Source: Andrena cerasifolii
Lineage: Eukaryota; Arthropoda; Insecta; Hymenoptera; Andrenidae
NCBI RefSeq assembly: GCF_050908995.1
Contig: NC_135130.1
Span: forward strand, 1,915,001 to 1,979,000
Reading direction: 5' to 3'
DNA: 64,000 nt
Shown: one piece after another, positions 44,204 through 56,227 of the stretch
How positions within the stretch are numbered: position 1 is the stretch's first letter
How the letters are laid out: every line of letters begins with the position of its first letter
The notes under the pieces: model-generated
Told to the model about the DNA's origin: nothing
Database searches by the model: none
Seen by the model: only the letters and a program-made list of their open reading frames with translations
Made by a program: the position numbers and the translations under genes

Positions 44204-44475
44204 CAGGCCTGCCCTTTACGGTGCAAATACCTCCTGAAGTTCTGAGACCCGGGCAACAGCCGAGCGCGGGACTGTTACGTTGCTAACCACAGCATGGGCT
44301 GCGGGAGAACTGCATGAGTGTGCGGCCGTCCATGCAGGCTCGTACATGGACGCACGCTCATGCAGTTCTCTCACAGCTCTCGCAACGGGTAGCATTGGAA
44401 CAGGTACGCGTCCGGCTGTTGCCCGGGTCCCAGAACTTCAGGAGGTATTTGCACCGTAAAGGGTCTGCTTTAGGG

Positions 44476-46250
44476 GATATGCTTTTATCGTTACAGGGAT
44501 TTTTTCAGTGGGACCTTTTCTACGTTATTTCGATGGGTTTATAGTTTATCATATCAGTTCAAGGAAAACAATTCAATTTTTCGAAGCTGTAGACGTGGCG
44601 TAATCCCTTAAGTATCGCATAACGGAGATTTTAAAGGACACCATAACCTAATTCCTGACGCCGTGCGGAACTCCTTAATATTTCCAATTTTTATCTGACA
44701 CTTCGTTTTCTGGCGTAGTCCTTCTATTTTCCTTCTTAGCACTTTTCGTACTTTTCGCGAACTCCTATAACTTCTGGCTGTCCATCTAATCCAATATCGC
44801 CTTAAAATCGATAAAGAAGTAGTAACTTTGCCCTATCCCTCCCTTTCTATTTGCCTTCCTATCAGATAGATCAACACGTATTCATTATTGATGGTTTCTC
44901 GTTCTTTCTAACAAACGTATCTGATTCTCAGGCATCATCTACTTCTTCCATTTGTTTTCCCAATCGTTCCACCAATATCGTTCCAGTCAGTTTTATAAAT
45001 CATGGACATTAATGTAACCCCATTTCAGTTTGACTCTTCTTGCTTTTTCCCCTTCTAACTTTTTTTTTATGCATAAAAATTCAATAGTTTTCCCTGCAGT
45101 GCATTTCACATTTTCAATTACCCCAGTTTATCAGTCTATTATTTTAATGTCTTCTCTTCCTACACCTCATCAGTCTGTCTGAATAAGAAAAAACACGGCA
45201 ATGTTATCTTCGGAACAATATTCTCGTTAATTGTATCACTCCTATGTTTCTTACTATTTTCGTTAATTGTCTTCAGTTTTGTATCATCAATTGTATCGCT
45301 TATTGTAGTTTCCTACTCTTCGATGCCGCTTTTGTTACAATTTCGACGATGTAGTACACTACACTATTATCGAGTAGGAAGTGTTTCAATGTGTGGTGAT
45401 AGTTTTGGAGGGTTCGACGAAAATGGAATTATGATTCTATGAATATCAATCTAAAGCTTTGGGTATGGCGATTTAAATGCTTGGCGAATGTCAAGTGCGG
45501 AAAGTAGCCCTATTCGTTCGCCATGTAGGTGGAACGCCTGTGGGAGTCCAACGGATTGTAGCGAGTGGGCAGGTCTGGTGTAATTCAACGATACCTTCAA
45601 TTTTGGATGAAGTGATAAATAATTACAGACAAATTTTTTCGCAGCTTCTCTGAGGTGAGCGACCCCATGGGACAGTGGCTTTGAATACCATTGCTCGATC
45701 CCTCGCCTGTGTTGCCCTGCGTGCACTGCTGCACGCGCATTGTCTGCTTCAGGCATATCTTTAAACGCTTATAACTAACAAACAAAACTTGAACCGCAAT
45801 ATCGTTATTCTTGATTTTCATCTTAGTATGATGTCGAGATCACCACTTAAATTTTCTCCCAATAGTAGTCGTACGCCCTGTGTATGCGTCCATCATACTC
45901 AAAGGGTTAAATTTTACTTAACCAGTTTTTGATCAATTTATACTATAATGCAAAAATTACTATAGTATGATTTGAAGAGAAGTTAAGGCAGGTATCTTTA
46001 TTATTTTATCAAATGAATAGCTTTAGGATTACTCTGTGATTTTAGAAATGGCGATGTATACCTTTCTTTCAACTACTTACGTATATCTTTCCTGCGACAA
46101 TGTGAGGTTCATTATATTCACCCTATTTTTAGATAAATATCGCGAACAAAAATATGTGCTTGACCACTAATAACTAAAGCTATCAAGAAACTTATGCATT
46201 TATTCCATACCATACAATTATGCAACTAACAAGCTATTAAAAATTTAACT
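44476..46250. other. mostly unrecognised
   Basis: AT-rich. Around 45450-45890 a GC-richer stretch ends in TACGCCCTGTGTA, a MITE-like right end (ACAGGGCGTA on the minus strand), without a visible left partner. The 101-codon minus frame there has no motif. Confidence 0.35.
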
Positions 46251-46540
46251 TTACCTCGGCGGGAGGCGCTACTGGGTAAAATTTACTACAGAGGCGCTAG
46301 TTGCGAATAATGAAGACTGTTTGAATTTTTGTTACAATTTTTTAAAGAACTTTAATACAGATTTTAAGATATTTCATAAATTTTGTTTGATTCTTAAAAC
46401 ACTGTACTTTAACATAAAAATTACAAAGTTTAAAAAAAAATATTCTGAAACCGTGGTTTTTTACGATTCAATTTTGGGTATATTTGACCCGGTAGCGACA
46501 ACCTGTGTTACAATATGGGGTGCGCCTCCCGCCGGGTTAA
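46251..46540. mobile_element. short TIR element
   Basis: CGGCGGGAGGCGC near the left edge mirrors GCGCCTCCCGCCG at the right. The flanking ACCT and AACC and inner TGGGT / ACCCC are less regular. No clean duplication. Interior AT-rich. Confidence 0.6.
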
Positions 46541-47385
46541 ACAGGAATAACGCAGAGGTAATATTTAAAAACTGTATTCTCTTTATTATCGTTGTATAAT
46601 ATACATACACTTTTAACTTAGTTTTGCATAGATACAGCAAACATTTCTGATTTACAATTCGCCACACTTTACAGTTCTAATATCTCATTAAAATAACTGA
46701 GTCCCAGTCTATGGATGCCCTAGTTGACTAACGATGTTCTCGTTTACACTACCTACTGATTTGGACCTAGGGCAGATAAGATATACTTACTACACCTTAA
46801 TGAATTTTTGCTCCCACAGATTTTTTCATTTAATTTGTTGTCGCAATTAATTTGACACAAAACTATTAATCAGTAGCAAGGCTTCAGATGCGATGAAACG
46901 AATAAGAGGTTCAGAATAACTTCATATTAACAAATTTATAAACAAATCAATAACGAATTTTGCATCCCGAGTTTGGCTTTAGGTTAATGATTTATTATTA
47001 TGGGACTCAATCTGGTCTTGTAGCTAACAAAATGCCGATGTGGCTTTGTTAGTTACAAATTATTTATTAAAAAATAACACTAAAATTGACTGACATTACA
47101 TTTAAATGAAGAATTTTCGATATTTTCCGAGGACACAGACTAAACAAGCCGATAAATACTAAAGTAATGTTAGGCAAAAACCGATTGTCTTAAATACATA
47201 GTAAAAATATCAATAATTTATAAAACCTGATCTAAAAGAGTACTACATTACAACCCTTGAAAGGTAAATGAAAAATAAAATTTTTAGTAGGTACATATTG
47301 TATGTCGAAGAAAGAGAAAAATGGAATCATCTTGATTAAAATACAGTGCATTCATTTATTTGCTTTGCAAATATGTAATTTTGTT
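46541..47385. other. no recognisable feature
   Basis: AT-rich spacer. Confidence 0.4.
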
Positions 47386-47921
47386 TCACAAGGGGAGGAC
47401 ACCATGTGGTAGACACCGATTTTGATGAGCCTTGGCACGATGGATCTATTTCGAAAATAAGTAAATATGTATCTGAGCATTTCCGCCAATAGGCCCTAAT
47501 AATAGAGATATTTACATATAAATTATTAAAAATTTCATAGTGGCCGTGGGGTTTTAGTGGGTAAAATTCCCACAACTACCCTGGCGCCCGCAGGAGATTC
47601 CCTTCTGGAGGCGTCGGGGTGACTTTTGAAGAAAATTTTAAAAATTTTATAAATTTTTTTTTTAACTTGGGGAAATCTTCAAAAGGCACCCCGACTCCTT
47701 CAGAGGGGAATCCCCCGCGGGCGTCAGGGTAGTGTGGGATTTTCACCCATTAAAACCCCACGGCCACTATGAAATTTTTAATAATTTCCATATAAATATC
47801 TCTATTATTAAGGCCCATTGGCAGAATCACTCGGACACCTATTTACTTATTTTCGACATAGATCCATCGTGCCAAGGCTCATAAAAATCGGTGTCTACCA
47901 CATGGTGTCTTCCCCTTGTCA
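47386..47921. mobile_element. full-length foldback element, possible TCA TSD
   Basis: Element 47389-47918 (530 bp) starts CAAGGGGAGGACACCATGTG and ends with a near-complement. Arms of about 250 bp mirror throughout: GACACCGATTTT, CCTTGGCACGATGGATC, GTGGCCGTGGGGTTTTA, GGCGCCCGCAGGAGATTCCC-type. Flanked by TCA on both sides (47386-47388, 47919-47921), which might be a 3-bp duplication. Confidence 0.88.
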
Positions 47922-48391
47922 GCAATGGATGTCACTCATTTTGTAAGTGTTTCTTATTAGTCCCTTGTGTTATACTGCCATAGTAAAATTTCATTTTGTT
48001 CGTGTAACCTATTAAGACAATTAATATGAACTGGAACGTGACCGTCTAACCTCGAGTTCGATATTTCTGGAATTCCATCGCACGAGTCTATTGGGAATCT
48101 TGTTTTATGATACATACGTGACAAAGCGAAGGAAGTGCAGATCTGTATTTTCAAGACCAAACAGCTTTATAGTTTAATAATGTCCTGAGTGCGTTGCTTA
48201 TTTGATGTAAGAATTCAAGAAGGGTCGTTGTTATAGGAATATGGAACTTAAACACTTAACTCCTTCGTGACAGATGACACAGTAATTTACTTTTGTAGTT
48301 AATTTGTATTTACTACGTAAACGAATTTACATACTAAAATTTGAAAATATTATCTTAGAGCAAAGTGTTTCAATTTGTAAAACGTAATAGC
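47922..48391. other. no recognisable feature
   Basis: AT-rich spacer. Confidence 0.4.
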
Positions 48392-49355
48392 TACCGTAAA
48401 CTGGGGTGACTTTGCCCACTTTTGAACTTCAAATAAATTTTTTAGTTCTTCTATTGCATTAAATTTTTTTTTTTTTGAAAAATACTGTTATACGGTAGAT
48501 GGCGTGTAGATTTAAATAGGCTTTTAAAAAAAATTCTTTACTTAAACGTACGCTTTTAAAATGCCAGAAACATGGTGGGCAAAGTTACCCGCTCAGTTGG
48601 GGTGTCTTTGCCCACGTCAAATTTTTCAGTGAAAACATGCCTAAAACTCATTATTGAGTTATGACTGAACAATCGTTCTTATTCTAATGGATACATAAGA
48701 CTAGTATTATCAAAACATATATTTAAAAAAAAAAAAATTATTTAAAAAAAGACGAAATGTCGTCGTTGAATGTATTGGGGGAATTTAGCTTCCTCCGACG
48801 CCGAAAGACATGTCTGTGCCTCCCATTTTTTGACGAATAAACCCCTGAACTTATCGTCGAGGGTTTTCCGGGGAATCTTATAAACTTCGGCGGCTTTTCT
48901 CCCCGACAAACCTTCTTCCGCCATTGCTTTTAATGCCAGCTCTAATTTTTCGTCGGAATAATTTCGGTATGACCGACTTCCAAGCTTAGGTTTATAAACT
49001 CTCGGAATCTCCTACAAAAAAAAAAAAGATAAAATATGTGGATCATATCAAATAGTTAGCATTGTGTAACAATTTTGTACGAGATTTTAAGGTTTATTAT
49101 CTCTCAACAGCACAAAGTTCGGAGATCACAAAATTCACTTGGAAAAAAATTTTATTTGTGTAATTTTTTACTCCGGCTGAAAAATTACCATATGACTGAA
49201 TTCGCTATTATTGCTTTCGTTTGACCTTGGAGAAATTATTCCTATCGATTACAAAACACCATATGTTCTAATTACTTCACAATAAAATAAAATAAAGTTT
49301 TTCCGCAAAGTGGGCAATGTCACCCCGCCGGGCAAAGTCACCCCAGTTTACGGTA
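48392..49355 (-). mobile_element. internally deleted pogo-like element
   Basis: Element 48394-49353 (960 bp) lies between TA and TA. Its 24-bp perfect ends begin CCGTAAACTGGGGTGACTTT. Variants of the motif GGGGTGACTTTGCCC occur again just inside the right end (GGGGTGACATTGCCCAC) and as an inverted pair at about 48574-48616. It carries one transposase exon fragment on the minus strand. A full pogo-like element would also need the catalytic DDE domain, which is missing. Confidence 0.88.
48742..49011 (-). pseudogene. pogo/CENP-B-type helix-turn-helix exon of a truncated transposase
   Basis: 89 codons from 49011 down to the TAA at 48742-48744. Residues about 15-58 form a pipsqueak/CENP-B-N type HTH: YRNYSDEKLELALKAM, then SGRKAAEVYKIPRKTL and DDKFRG. 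This DNA-binding domain is found at the N-terminus of pogo transposases and their domesticated relatives. After it comes LSASEEAKFPQYI, like the linker that leads to the second, CENP-B-type HTH, and then the frame ends in an A/T run. Just upstream a T tract followed by GTAG at 49015-49012 looks like a 3' splice site, and the codon before is a stop, so the fragment was probably the second exon of a longer gene. An internal ATG at 48924 would still leave most of the HTH (60 codons). The second HTH and the DDE domain are absent. Assignment to the family is strong; function today is unknown. Confidence 0.88.
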
Positions 49356-49590
49356 CCGTTGTATTAGATTCTCTGCGTAATATGATAGTATACTTTAAGG
49401 AGTCTTTGACAATCTACTGTATCTTCTTATAAATTACACTTGCAATATTGAGTTTACTTTAGGGTATAAACTAGGTTTAGTTTATAAAATTTGTTAACTT
49501 TTCATGAAATATTAAATCTGAATGTGGGGATAATTGACATAATATTATGTCCATATACATATATATATCCTAAAATTGAAAGTTTCTTAC

Positions 49591-50144
49591 AAGGGACGTT
49601 CGGCAACTTGAAAATTAAAAATATTTAAAACTTTGCAGCAATGTAGTTTAAGTGATGCTAACACGTGACTATTCCTTGTTCGAGCAATGAAACGGTCCTA
49701 GGGGCGGAAATACCCACTGAAAGAAATATTGTGAATTCTCATATTATCGCAAATATCTGCGAGATCGTGAATGATATCGAAAAAGAGTTAAAGTCAAAGT
49801 TTTATTATTTTTAATATCTCACAATATGATGATAAAGAATTTTCTAGAAAAAGATTGGTGGGGATAAATTTTGAAAAAATTAATTTGTTTCGAAAAAATA
49901 TTATCACCACATTGTAGAATATTAAAACTCATACAACTTTGAATTACATTTTTTTCGATACCATCTACGGTTTCGCAGATATTCTTGGTATTATGAAAAC
50001 TCGTAATTTCTTTAAAGGGGTGTTTTCATTCGTAGAACCGTCTTATTGCCAAAACAAAAAATAGTTACGTCATTAGTATCACTTGAACTATATTTCTGCA
50101 TAGTTACAAATCTTGTTGAATTTTCGAGTTACCGAACGTCCCTT
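49591..50144. mobile_element. TIR element
   Basis: Left AAGGGACGTTCGGCAACTTG and, on the other strand, right AAGGGACGTTCGGTAACTCG, then AAAATT on both. Interior arms (TATCTCACAATATGATGATAA, CGATACCATCTACGGTTTCG) partly mirror across about 49850. Target duplication not clear (TA or none). A worn relative is at 9030-9410. Confidence 0.75.
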
Positions 50145-50177
50145 ATTAAATGCTTCTTAAAAACATAGAGGACCTAC

Positions 50178-50820
50178 TAAGTTCGTCCTCCGATACATTG
50201 GCCGGTGAGTTCCGTTTCGCGAGCAGCGCGCGAGGAGAAATCAGCCACCACCACCTGACGATCGTGGATTGGCAGTTGAAGATGCTGGGCCCCCGAAGGG
50301 TATGGTGGGGTAACGGGAACGCTGCTCGGCTGCGCCTGAACGAAGCCGTGTGGCTGTTGTTTATTCTTAGCGTAGTAGTTGTGTGCGTTACGAAGCTACG
50401 CGTAAACCAATACGCGATGAAACTGTCGAGAAAGAAACAATGTTCTTACCAATAAGCTCCTGAATTTTTTCGGACCCAACGCACACCTATTCTGATGTAT
50501 ATACTTCTACGCTAAGAGCTCGGTTTGGCCTACACGTCAGGAGCTCGGCGCTATCCCCACCACTTCTGACTCACTCTTTGTCTGCGAAGGCGGGAGCGAG
50601 ATGGAACGAGAGCAAGAAAGAAACGAGAAAGTGGTGGGGATGCTTCGCTGCGTGTATACCTACCTCACGAGCACCGAATCCCCACCGCGCGACGAGCAGG
50701 CCTAGCCACAGAGAGAGAGAGTGAAAACGTAGAGAAAAGGAGCACCGAGGCAGGCAAGCGGTGTGGTAGGAGAATACCCCTTACGAAACTCACCTGCCAA
50801 TATATCTGAAAACGACTTTA
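50178..50820 (-). mobile_element. CpG-rich MITE family, copy B
   Basis: Inverted relative to copies A and C. Begins TAAGTTCGTCCTCCGATACA, includes GGCCGGTGAGTTCCGTTTCG, CCACGATCGTCAGG (as complement) and the palindromic pair CTATCCCCACCACTTCTGAC / GAAAGTGGTGGGGATG, and ends ATATATCTGAAAACGACTTTA. The 101-codon frame at its left side is only the sequence of the arm. Confidence 0.85.
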
Positions 50821-50880
50821 GTTTCTTTGACGGCAGCCATTTTGAACGTTGAGCAAAGAGACAGAGAATTCATTGACGCC

Positions 50881-50955
50881 ATGGATAGTTCAATTAGTGA
50901 GACAGTTGCCCGGCTGTCTACAGATTCGGGCTCGAATCCAGGTGCAGTGGTTCGA
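50881..50955 (+). mobile_element. tRNA-derived SINE-like unit
   Basis: TAGTTCAATTAGTGAGAC resembles a tRNA D-arm with A-box, and CGGGCTCGAATCCAGG resembles a T-arm with B-box, about 40 bases apart. The acceptor stem pairs poorly and no cloverleaf with a usable anticodon is convincing, so this is a tRNA-like head or tRNA relic rather than a gene. Confidence 0.5.
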
Positions 50956-50999
50956 TTGATGAATTCTGCTTTTCCCTATTGCTGTAGCTATATACACTT

Positions 51000-52020
51000 T
51001 CAGAGACTAACGCTAGGAATCTTCAATCTACCACTGTAGTTTCCCAGCAGATGAAGTACACAGGGTTTGGCGTAGTGTCACATTTTCTTATGGACCAAAA
51101 CATAAATATATATTGCGTTGGTCTGTGCAAAAGTTCGTTCGCTTTATTTAAACAAAGCCTTTAATAAAAGTAAATGTAAATTACATGGTTTTTTAATCAC
51201 CTAATCGTTACCTAATCATCACTAAGCATCAGCTAACAAGGAGCGAGCGAATTTTTACACTGACCTCTTAATACATCTTACCTTAGAAAGCAAAGAGTGT
51301 AGAAAATGGTTCAATGTGATAAAAATGATACGTAAACTTAGTTGCTCATGAAAACCTGATCGTATCACACATCCAATTTAAAAAAAAAAACATGTTAAAT
51401 AATATTATTGATTGCATTTGCTGCAGTTTGCTTTTAAATAGCGGCCAAGATGTCTTGCGTATAAACAGCCATGTCACTTCAAAGCTATTCTTGCAGGAAA
51501 TGTACTGGGCTTATGGTGGGTGATCTCTAAGCTGATAGGTTGACACAAAACAAATTTTTTTACGGAAAATCCTGTACATTTGTGTACCCATCTTGTGAGC
51601 CGCAATCACCACTGAGGGAAGTGCAGGGGGGAAGGGTTACTGTCACCAAAACTAATTTTAAATTTCTGTTTCAACACTACACAAAACTCATATGTCATCT
51701 GTGGATACTCGATAGAAAGATGTTTACCTATACTTTTTAATTTTTTGTATTTTTGTCAACTATCACCATGGGCGTAGTTGAAGTTTTTTTCATCATTACA
51801 AACTGTGACTTTCGCTTTATGGGTCCCAGGAGAATATGTTTACAAATTTACATCAAGTAAGAAACGAGTTTGTGAATCCATTGTTATAGTTTGGAAAAGT
51901 ATTCATTATGTAAATCATTATGTTATCCCCTTTTTTTAATATGAAACAACATTATACTATAGGTCGCTGAAATCATCTGAACATCTAGTATTACACTAAG
52001 GATGACAAAGAATAATATGC
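51000..52020. other. no recognisable feature
   Basis: AT-rich with no ends or exons recognised. Confidence 0.4.
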
Positions 52021-52023
52021 CAT

Positions 52024-52949
52024 TTAAGGGGACTAGGCAGTCAGATTTGGGTAAGGTTTGTTAATACTATAAACAGTAAAAAAAAATTATTTGAATAATA
52101 TATACATGATGGAAGGAATGCGTGCCGCCGGTAACGTGCGTAGTGCCGGGAGTATGCGAGGCGAGTGGAAGGGAGATAGCGCGAAGCGAGCGAGCGTGGG
52201 GAGAACTGCGAGAGGGGACAACAGTCAGTCGTCATAAGCCACGCCGTGCGAACGTTAAGATTTATACATCTTTACCTACTTTATATCTTTTCTTTTATTA
52301 TTAAACCTCTTTTATGCAAATACACCAATTATTCGCCCTATCACGACCCACCACATCCTACATACATATATATGACAGCGCTACAGTTGCCTGGTATGTA
52401 GATGTTTTGTCCGGAGCCGCTATAATTTTGCAGTGATTCCGGCCGTAAAAAATTGAATTGTGAAATATTCTCTGAAATTGATACTTTGCCCTGGCCCCCA
52501 TTCTGCCCTGAACTTATTAAAAAAAAAATCAAAATTATAAGTATAGCGGTTGTAAAACGACAAATTTTAAAGAAATATGATATTTCACCAAGGAGAAGAG
52601 CCTTTTTATTTTTTTTTTGTTGCAAAAATCGGAGTTTTCACAGAGTTATGCTTAGGTCCAGATCGTAACTAGACATGTTTCACGTATGTGATTTTTTTTT
52701 CAAATCAATTTGTACCTCCGTTTTTTCGCAAACACTGCAAAACGAAGAAGAAATATGATTCCGAGAAAAACGCGGTTAAAGTCTACCTGCGTGCGGGCAG
52801 AAACGGTTTATGACACGCTCGACTTCTCGGTTATAAAATAATTAATTTTGCGAATTTTAACATAAAACAAACGGCATTTTATTCGGGAAGGGTGGTACTT
52901 TCGAAAAATGCAACAAAAAATCAAGTTTCTGATTGCCTAGTCCCATTAA
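52024..52949. mobile_element. TTAA-flanked element
   Basis: Element 52028-52945 between TTAA and TTAA. Ends GGGGACTAGGCAGTCAGA and, on the other strand, TGGGACTAGGCAATCAGA. Interior includes a GC-rich patch (52120-52250) and otherwise long A/T runs; no transposase recognised. Opposite-strand frames over 52341-52668 overlap and are not supported. Confidence 0.75.
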
Positions 52950-53227
52950 ACCAGGCCTGCTCTTTACGGTGCAAATACCTCCTGAAGTTCTGGGACCCGG
53001 GCAAAAGCCGGGAGCGTAACTGTTCCAATGCTACCCGTTGCGAGAGCTGTGAGAGAACTGCACGAGTGTGCGTCCATGTACGAGCCTGCATGGACGGCCG
53101 CACACTCATGCAGGTCTCCTGCAGCCCATGCTGTGGTTAGCAACGTAACAGTCCCACGCTCGGTTGTTGCCCGGGTCCCAGAACTTCAGGAGGTATTTGC
53201 ACCGTAAAAGGCAGGCCTGCCTTAAAC
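52944..53227. mobile_element. solo copy of the 268-bp palindrome H, 8-bp TSD
   Basis: Element 52952-53219 (268 bp) with ends CAGGCCTGCTCTTTACGG and complement, CCTCCTGAAGTTCTGG on both arms and CATGGACG / CGTCCATG at the centre. Flanks CATTAAAC (52944-52951) and CCTTAAAC (53220-53227) match at 7 of 8. In opposite orientation to the two H copies at 42161-44467. The left duplication overlaps the right TTAA of the preceding element. Confidence 0.9.
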
Positions 53228-55095
53228 AATGAAGGTAACCCTGAAATTTTCGATACGCCACCATCCACCAAAAAATTACTGATATATTATGGCTACCCTG
53301 ATACTGCATAACTTTTCTAAATAATACTTCTTTGTATCTCTAAAATTAACGAAAAAATTCTAGGTGGAGAAAGTTAGTGTCTCACCCTGTATAGTAATGT
53401 AGGTACATGAGCCATTACCCTAAAATTTCTTGTTCTATTTGTTTTGAGTTGTTTTAATAAATTAGTGTCAAGTTTTCATGATATGGTATATATTTCAAAG
53501 GCAGCATTTCTTAAATACTGCTTTCTTAAAAATATAGGTATACATATGTAAGGATATGAAGTTATAACATGAATATAGAAAGGAAATAATATTGATTAAA
53601 CTGGCAAGGTAGGCGTTTATACTGCGACGAAGCAAGAAGTTATAAAAAATAAAGTAGCTGGTATTTGCGGCTAAAAGCAGTTTTATTAAATCCTTTAGAC
53701 TTCAGTGAACGAACACAAACAAAAGAGCCAAAGAATAGGGTATAATAATCAAAGTTTTGAGATTTTCAATTGTAATCCGTTCTTTACAACCGATGTGTTA
53801 TTGATAACAGAATGTTAGTCACAAAAAAGTAAGTGGGGAATGCAAATTTTCTTTTCCTTTTTATACAGTACTCCGGCTTGTAAGTAAAATAATTATTTTC
53901 ATATGTGTTGCGAAAATAGAAATTTACATTAAAAAATATAATAAACGTTAAAGTACAAATATGGTAATCATACCTATAATTTATGGAAAAGTTATCGGAA
54001 ACGTTGACTTTATTGTTCTATACAAAATCTGCTCACAAGTTTTCTATTTTCTTCTGGATTATAAATTAATCTATCCATATTTTTCAACTCGTTGAAGTAA
54101 TTTATTTTTTAATCAAATAAACATGCAATCACAAACATGGACCAAATTAATTTTTGTATGCATGTAGGTATTTTCATTAATACCTGTTGGACTTTGAAGT
54201 AACACACTGAATTGCAGTTATAATTAAAAAATTCTAAATAAATACATTTTTAGTACAAATTGTATTCTTCTGGCGCCATACTGTGTACTTCTTCACCCTG
54301 AACTAGTGTGGTGGACCTATTGTTATCTAATGGGATGGGTCTGACATGCCCCAATTTTTATTTCTACTTTCACACTAAAATTTTGACTTCTTCAGAACAA
54401 AGCATTCAAGTCTTTCCGGTAAATACATGTGTATATTAATACAAGTAATACGAATAAAATCTGATTTGTGAAGAATATAAAACTATAATTAGTTGTTTCG
54501 TATCCTCACGTCGGAGAACGTTGAAATAAATAAACATGTCAAGCATCGTCATGGGGTCCATGAGACCCCACCTCATTAGTTATGGATCAACACTGTCGAA
54601 ATGGGTTACATTCTTCTGAATGCAATTTTGAAATAATTATTTCAATCTGTAGAGTATCTTTCGTTAAATTCTTCTCTTATAGTTCCGTTCAAGATCTAAC
54701 GAGAAATTTTGAGCTAATACACAAGTAATTTCAGCATTTATTGTTATCATAGCATCCTCCCGAAGTTGCATGAACTATAGACACTTTAAGTTAACTCTCT
54801 CCACAAGTAAAGCTTCTTATGTGGTTTCGTCCACCTCTAGACACTCTATACGAGAGGCTGTATAGCTGTATGTACAAAATGTTCACAAATTCATGTGGGA
54901 AACTCTGAACTCGCGTAATATTCGCCAGGAAAGTGTTGGTGAACGTGGACTCAAAAACTAACTGATATAAAATTATAATCATTACAAAGTGGAACGATAA
55001 TTATTTAGTTTCCCAAAAAAGTTTATTACTAGAGCAAGTGATTCATTATATTTCTGGTGGACAGGCAAACGAGTATAAGTCAAATTTTACCTTAA
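53228..55095. other. no recognisable feature
   Basis: AT-rich throughout, no exons or repeat ends seen. Confidence 0.45.
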
Positions 55096-56060
55096 GCTTA
55101 AGGGGTACTCTAGTGTAAATGCCTTTTTTCAACGCCATCTTTGGGAATTTATTTAACAGAAACTATAAGTTTATACTGTCTGGGGGCTTGCCTGCATATT
55201 AAGTTATGTTTGAAGTAATATTCAGATTTTTTTTTTAGCTTTTTACGTATAAAGTATGTATTATACTCTAACATATATTATACTGTATTGTATTGTACAA
55301 AATATGTATAATATTATATACCTACATATGAGGAGAGATTTTTTAATAAAGCATATATCCATTTTTGACCTTGAGCCAAATTTTGATGGCATCGCCTTAA
55401 TAATGTTACATTCCTCAGTGGCACAAAATACTACGAAATAGGTTTAATTCCTTTTTGAAAAATTGAAGTCAAAATACATGTTACATACAAAACGTTTTAT
55501 TTCCAAGTTCGTCTGATGATATCGTGAAATAATTTGTTAGTCTGAAACAAAACGGACATATTTCCTATAGCCATCTTGGGAATTGTAATAAATTTAAATT
55601 GTATTTAAGGAAACAATAACAAAACGGACATATTTCCTATAGCCATCTTGGGAATTGTAATAAATTTAAATTGTATTTAAGGGGTGAGATCACTGTGACG
55701 GTTTGAAAAATTAAGCTATTTTTAAAGATTTTTTCTGCGTAGATACAACATATAATGCAATAAATCTATTTGGTATTCATTAATCTATTCTTATAATATA
55801 CAAAAAAATTTTAAAGATTTTTTTAATTTGTTTTAAAACTTTAAACGCGATTATCTCAAAACAATATTTTTTTCAACTGGTGCAGATGATTGGAAAAAAC
55901 TGTTTCACCAATCAGTCTGAAATGTTTACATGTTATTCAGCACATCAGTGGCAATGGCCGGAATCACGAAAACCTTTTTTGATTAAACATTTCATACTTT
56001 TTACAAAGCAAAATGATTGAAAAATTCACCGTACTTCGACACTTAAACTTCAAACATCCG
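55096..56060. repeat. TTAA-type left ends and a 72-bp tandem duplication
   Basis: TTAAGGGGTACTCTAGTGTA at about 55098 and TTAAGGGGTGAGATCACTG at 55675 resemble left ends of the TTAA elements at 33762 and 17830. No right partners found. Between them a block starting AAAACGGACATATTTCC occurs at 55549-55620 and again from 55621 (period 72), with the second copy running into the second TTAA. Confidence 0.6.
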
Positions 56061-56227
56061 CCATTTTGTTAATATTTTGTCAGTAAAAATAATCCTGTTT
56101 CCGGCGATAACCACACTCATAATGATTACAACACACTTTGAATTTTTTATTTCAAATGCGTCGTTCTCGCGGAACCACCTGCACCAGCACTGCATCGCTT
56201 TCTCAAGGCGCTCACATCAGTGCGATA

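Larger units (their letters stand above)
42153..44475. mobile_element. composite nested locus: two tandem 268-bp palindromes with three insertions
   Basis: Copy 1 of palindrome H runs 42161-42284 plus 43356-43499 (124 + 144 = 268 bp); copy 2 is 44204-44467. Both start CAGGCCTGCCCTTTACGG and contain CCTCCTGAAGTTCTG, CCCGGGCAACAGCCG and GTGTGCGGCC, in the same orientation. Between them lies element X (43500-44203), bounded on both sides by CAGGCCTG. The outer flanks CTTTAAGG (42153-42160) and CTTTAGGG (44468-44475) match at 7 of 8. Copy 1 carries a 1063-bp hAT-like insertion and X carries a TA-flanked MITE. Copy 2 has lost 4 bases at its right end. Confidence 0.85.
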
